DNA of 32,665 nt from Deltaproteobacteria bacterium. Its GTDB lineage: Bacteria; Desulfobacterota; Desulfarculia; Adiutricales; Adiutricaceae. Made by a program: the position numbers and the translations under genes. Every line of letters starts with the position of its first letter. Positions within the stretch are counted from its first letter, which is position 1. The stretch covers positions 1 to 32,665 of the forward strand of contig JAISCZ010000150.1 of assembly GCA_031265205.1 (NCBI GenBank), given 5' to 3'. Positions 32,295 to 32,665 of this stretch are shown in pieces. A model generated the notes under the pieces. It saw nothing but the letters and a program-made list of their open reading frames with translations. It made no database searches and was not told the DNA's origin.

Positions 32295-32665
32295 ATGCCT
32301 ATCGAAAATGAAAAGACTTCCAGCGAGCGGGTCAATATCGTTTACAAAAGCCCGGGTGACGAGGGAGAGGGGAAGGAACTCCCCTTTAAGGTCCTGGTTT
32401 TAGGCGATTTTACCCAGAGCGAGGACCCGGTCCCCTTAAGCGAGCGCGAACCCCTCCAAATTACGGCCGACAACCTGGACGCGGTGACGCGGGCCCTGGC
32501 GCCCAAGCTGGATTTAATGGCGCGCGAGACCTTTTCCGGGATCGAGAAAAACGAGATCCCCGTCTCCCTAACCTTTGAGTCTTTAAAAGATTTCCAGCCG
32601 GAAAGCCTGGTCGCCAAGATTGGCCCCGCGCGGAAGGTCATCTCCCTAAGGGAGTCGCTTCTCTC
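32295..32665 (+). CDS. tssB: Type VI secretion contractile sheath small subunit TssB (partial)
   Basis: The first 123 aa are visible; the gene runs off the window. ATG at 32295 with GAGG 9 nt upstream. The opening SERVNIVYKSPGD, then KELPFKVLVLGDFT, PLSEREPLQI, DNLDAV and a LTFESLKDFQPESL segment are diagnostic of TssB/VipA. TssB and TssC build the contractile sheath that drives the Hcp-VgrG needle. Same strand as vgrG, so a T6SS cluster probably continues to the right with tssC. Confidence 0.95.
   Translation, partial: MPIENEKTSSERVNIVYKSPGDEGEGKELPFKVLVLGDFTQSEDPVPLSEREPLQITADNLDAVTRALAPKLDLMARETFSGIEKNEIPVSLTFESLKDFQPESLVAKIGPARKVISLRESLL

Overview
The window looks like a GC-rich, Gram-negative, proteobacteria-like chromosome. 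I see an outer-membrane autotransporter, type VI secretion genes, periplasmic M23 peptidase and ABC importers. The mix (tandem HD-GYP response regulators, T6SS, OppDF, DUF5131) would suit a deltaproteobacterium/Desulfobacterota, perhaps host-associated, but no rRNA or marker gene is present, so this is a guess. Only about two thirds of the window is coding. The gaps are long and hold minisatellite-like tandem repeats, strong hairpins, a transposase remnant and a truncated duplicate gene, which suggests a genome in flux or decay.

Layout, left to right. 1-1147 is repeat-rich and non-coding. 1148-3278 holds two tandem HD-GYP response regulators (c-di-GMP phosphodiesterase type). 3965-8362 is a 1465-aa type Va autotransporter whose passenger carries about 13 GGGIIG repeats, closed by a clear terminator. 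9321-9998 holds two small unknown genes. 10236-10465 is a 20-bp minisatellite. 10684-11613 is a secreted M23 (LytM) peptidase.

11761-18159 is an accessory island. A minus-strand, AT-rich operon encodes an incomplete methyltransferase-like subunit, an Eco57I-type adenine methyltransferase and a GIY-YIG/T5orf172-helicase fusion. Its coupled starts suggest one restriction-modification complex. Two nested families of direct repeats lie on both sides: a roughly 105-bp element with a covarying hairpin on the outside, and a 72-bp structured element on the inside. The left 72-mer continues into RNA-like folds ending in a group-I-intron-like motif. A transposase fragment lies at the right end.

18163-20189 (minus strand) is an OppF/OppD ATPase pair without permeases. 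20190-21800 has no protein gene. It holds a 21-bp tandem repeat, an array of GTTCAAA palindromes, a likely small structured RNA with a strong terminator, and a polypyrimidine tract. 21802-23549 is an ABC-2 exporter pair. 23990-27240 is a partial duplication of an aminotransferase gene: a 3' fragment on the left and the full gene on the right, enclosing an AT-rich segment with a DUF5131 (phage Gp37/Gp68) gene under a near-consensus promoter. 28224-31487 is a 1087-aa VgrG with an unusual internal insertion. 32295 to the end is the start of tssB, so a T6SS cluster probably continues to the right.

The most unusual items are the repeat-bracketed GIY-YIG-helicase R-M island, the GGGIIG-repeat passenger, the VgrG insertion, and the GTTCAAA array next to a candidate small RNA.
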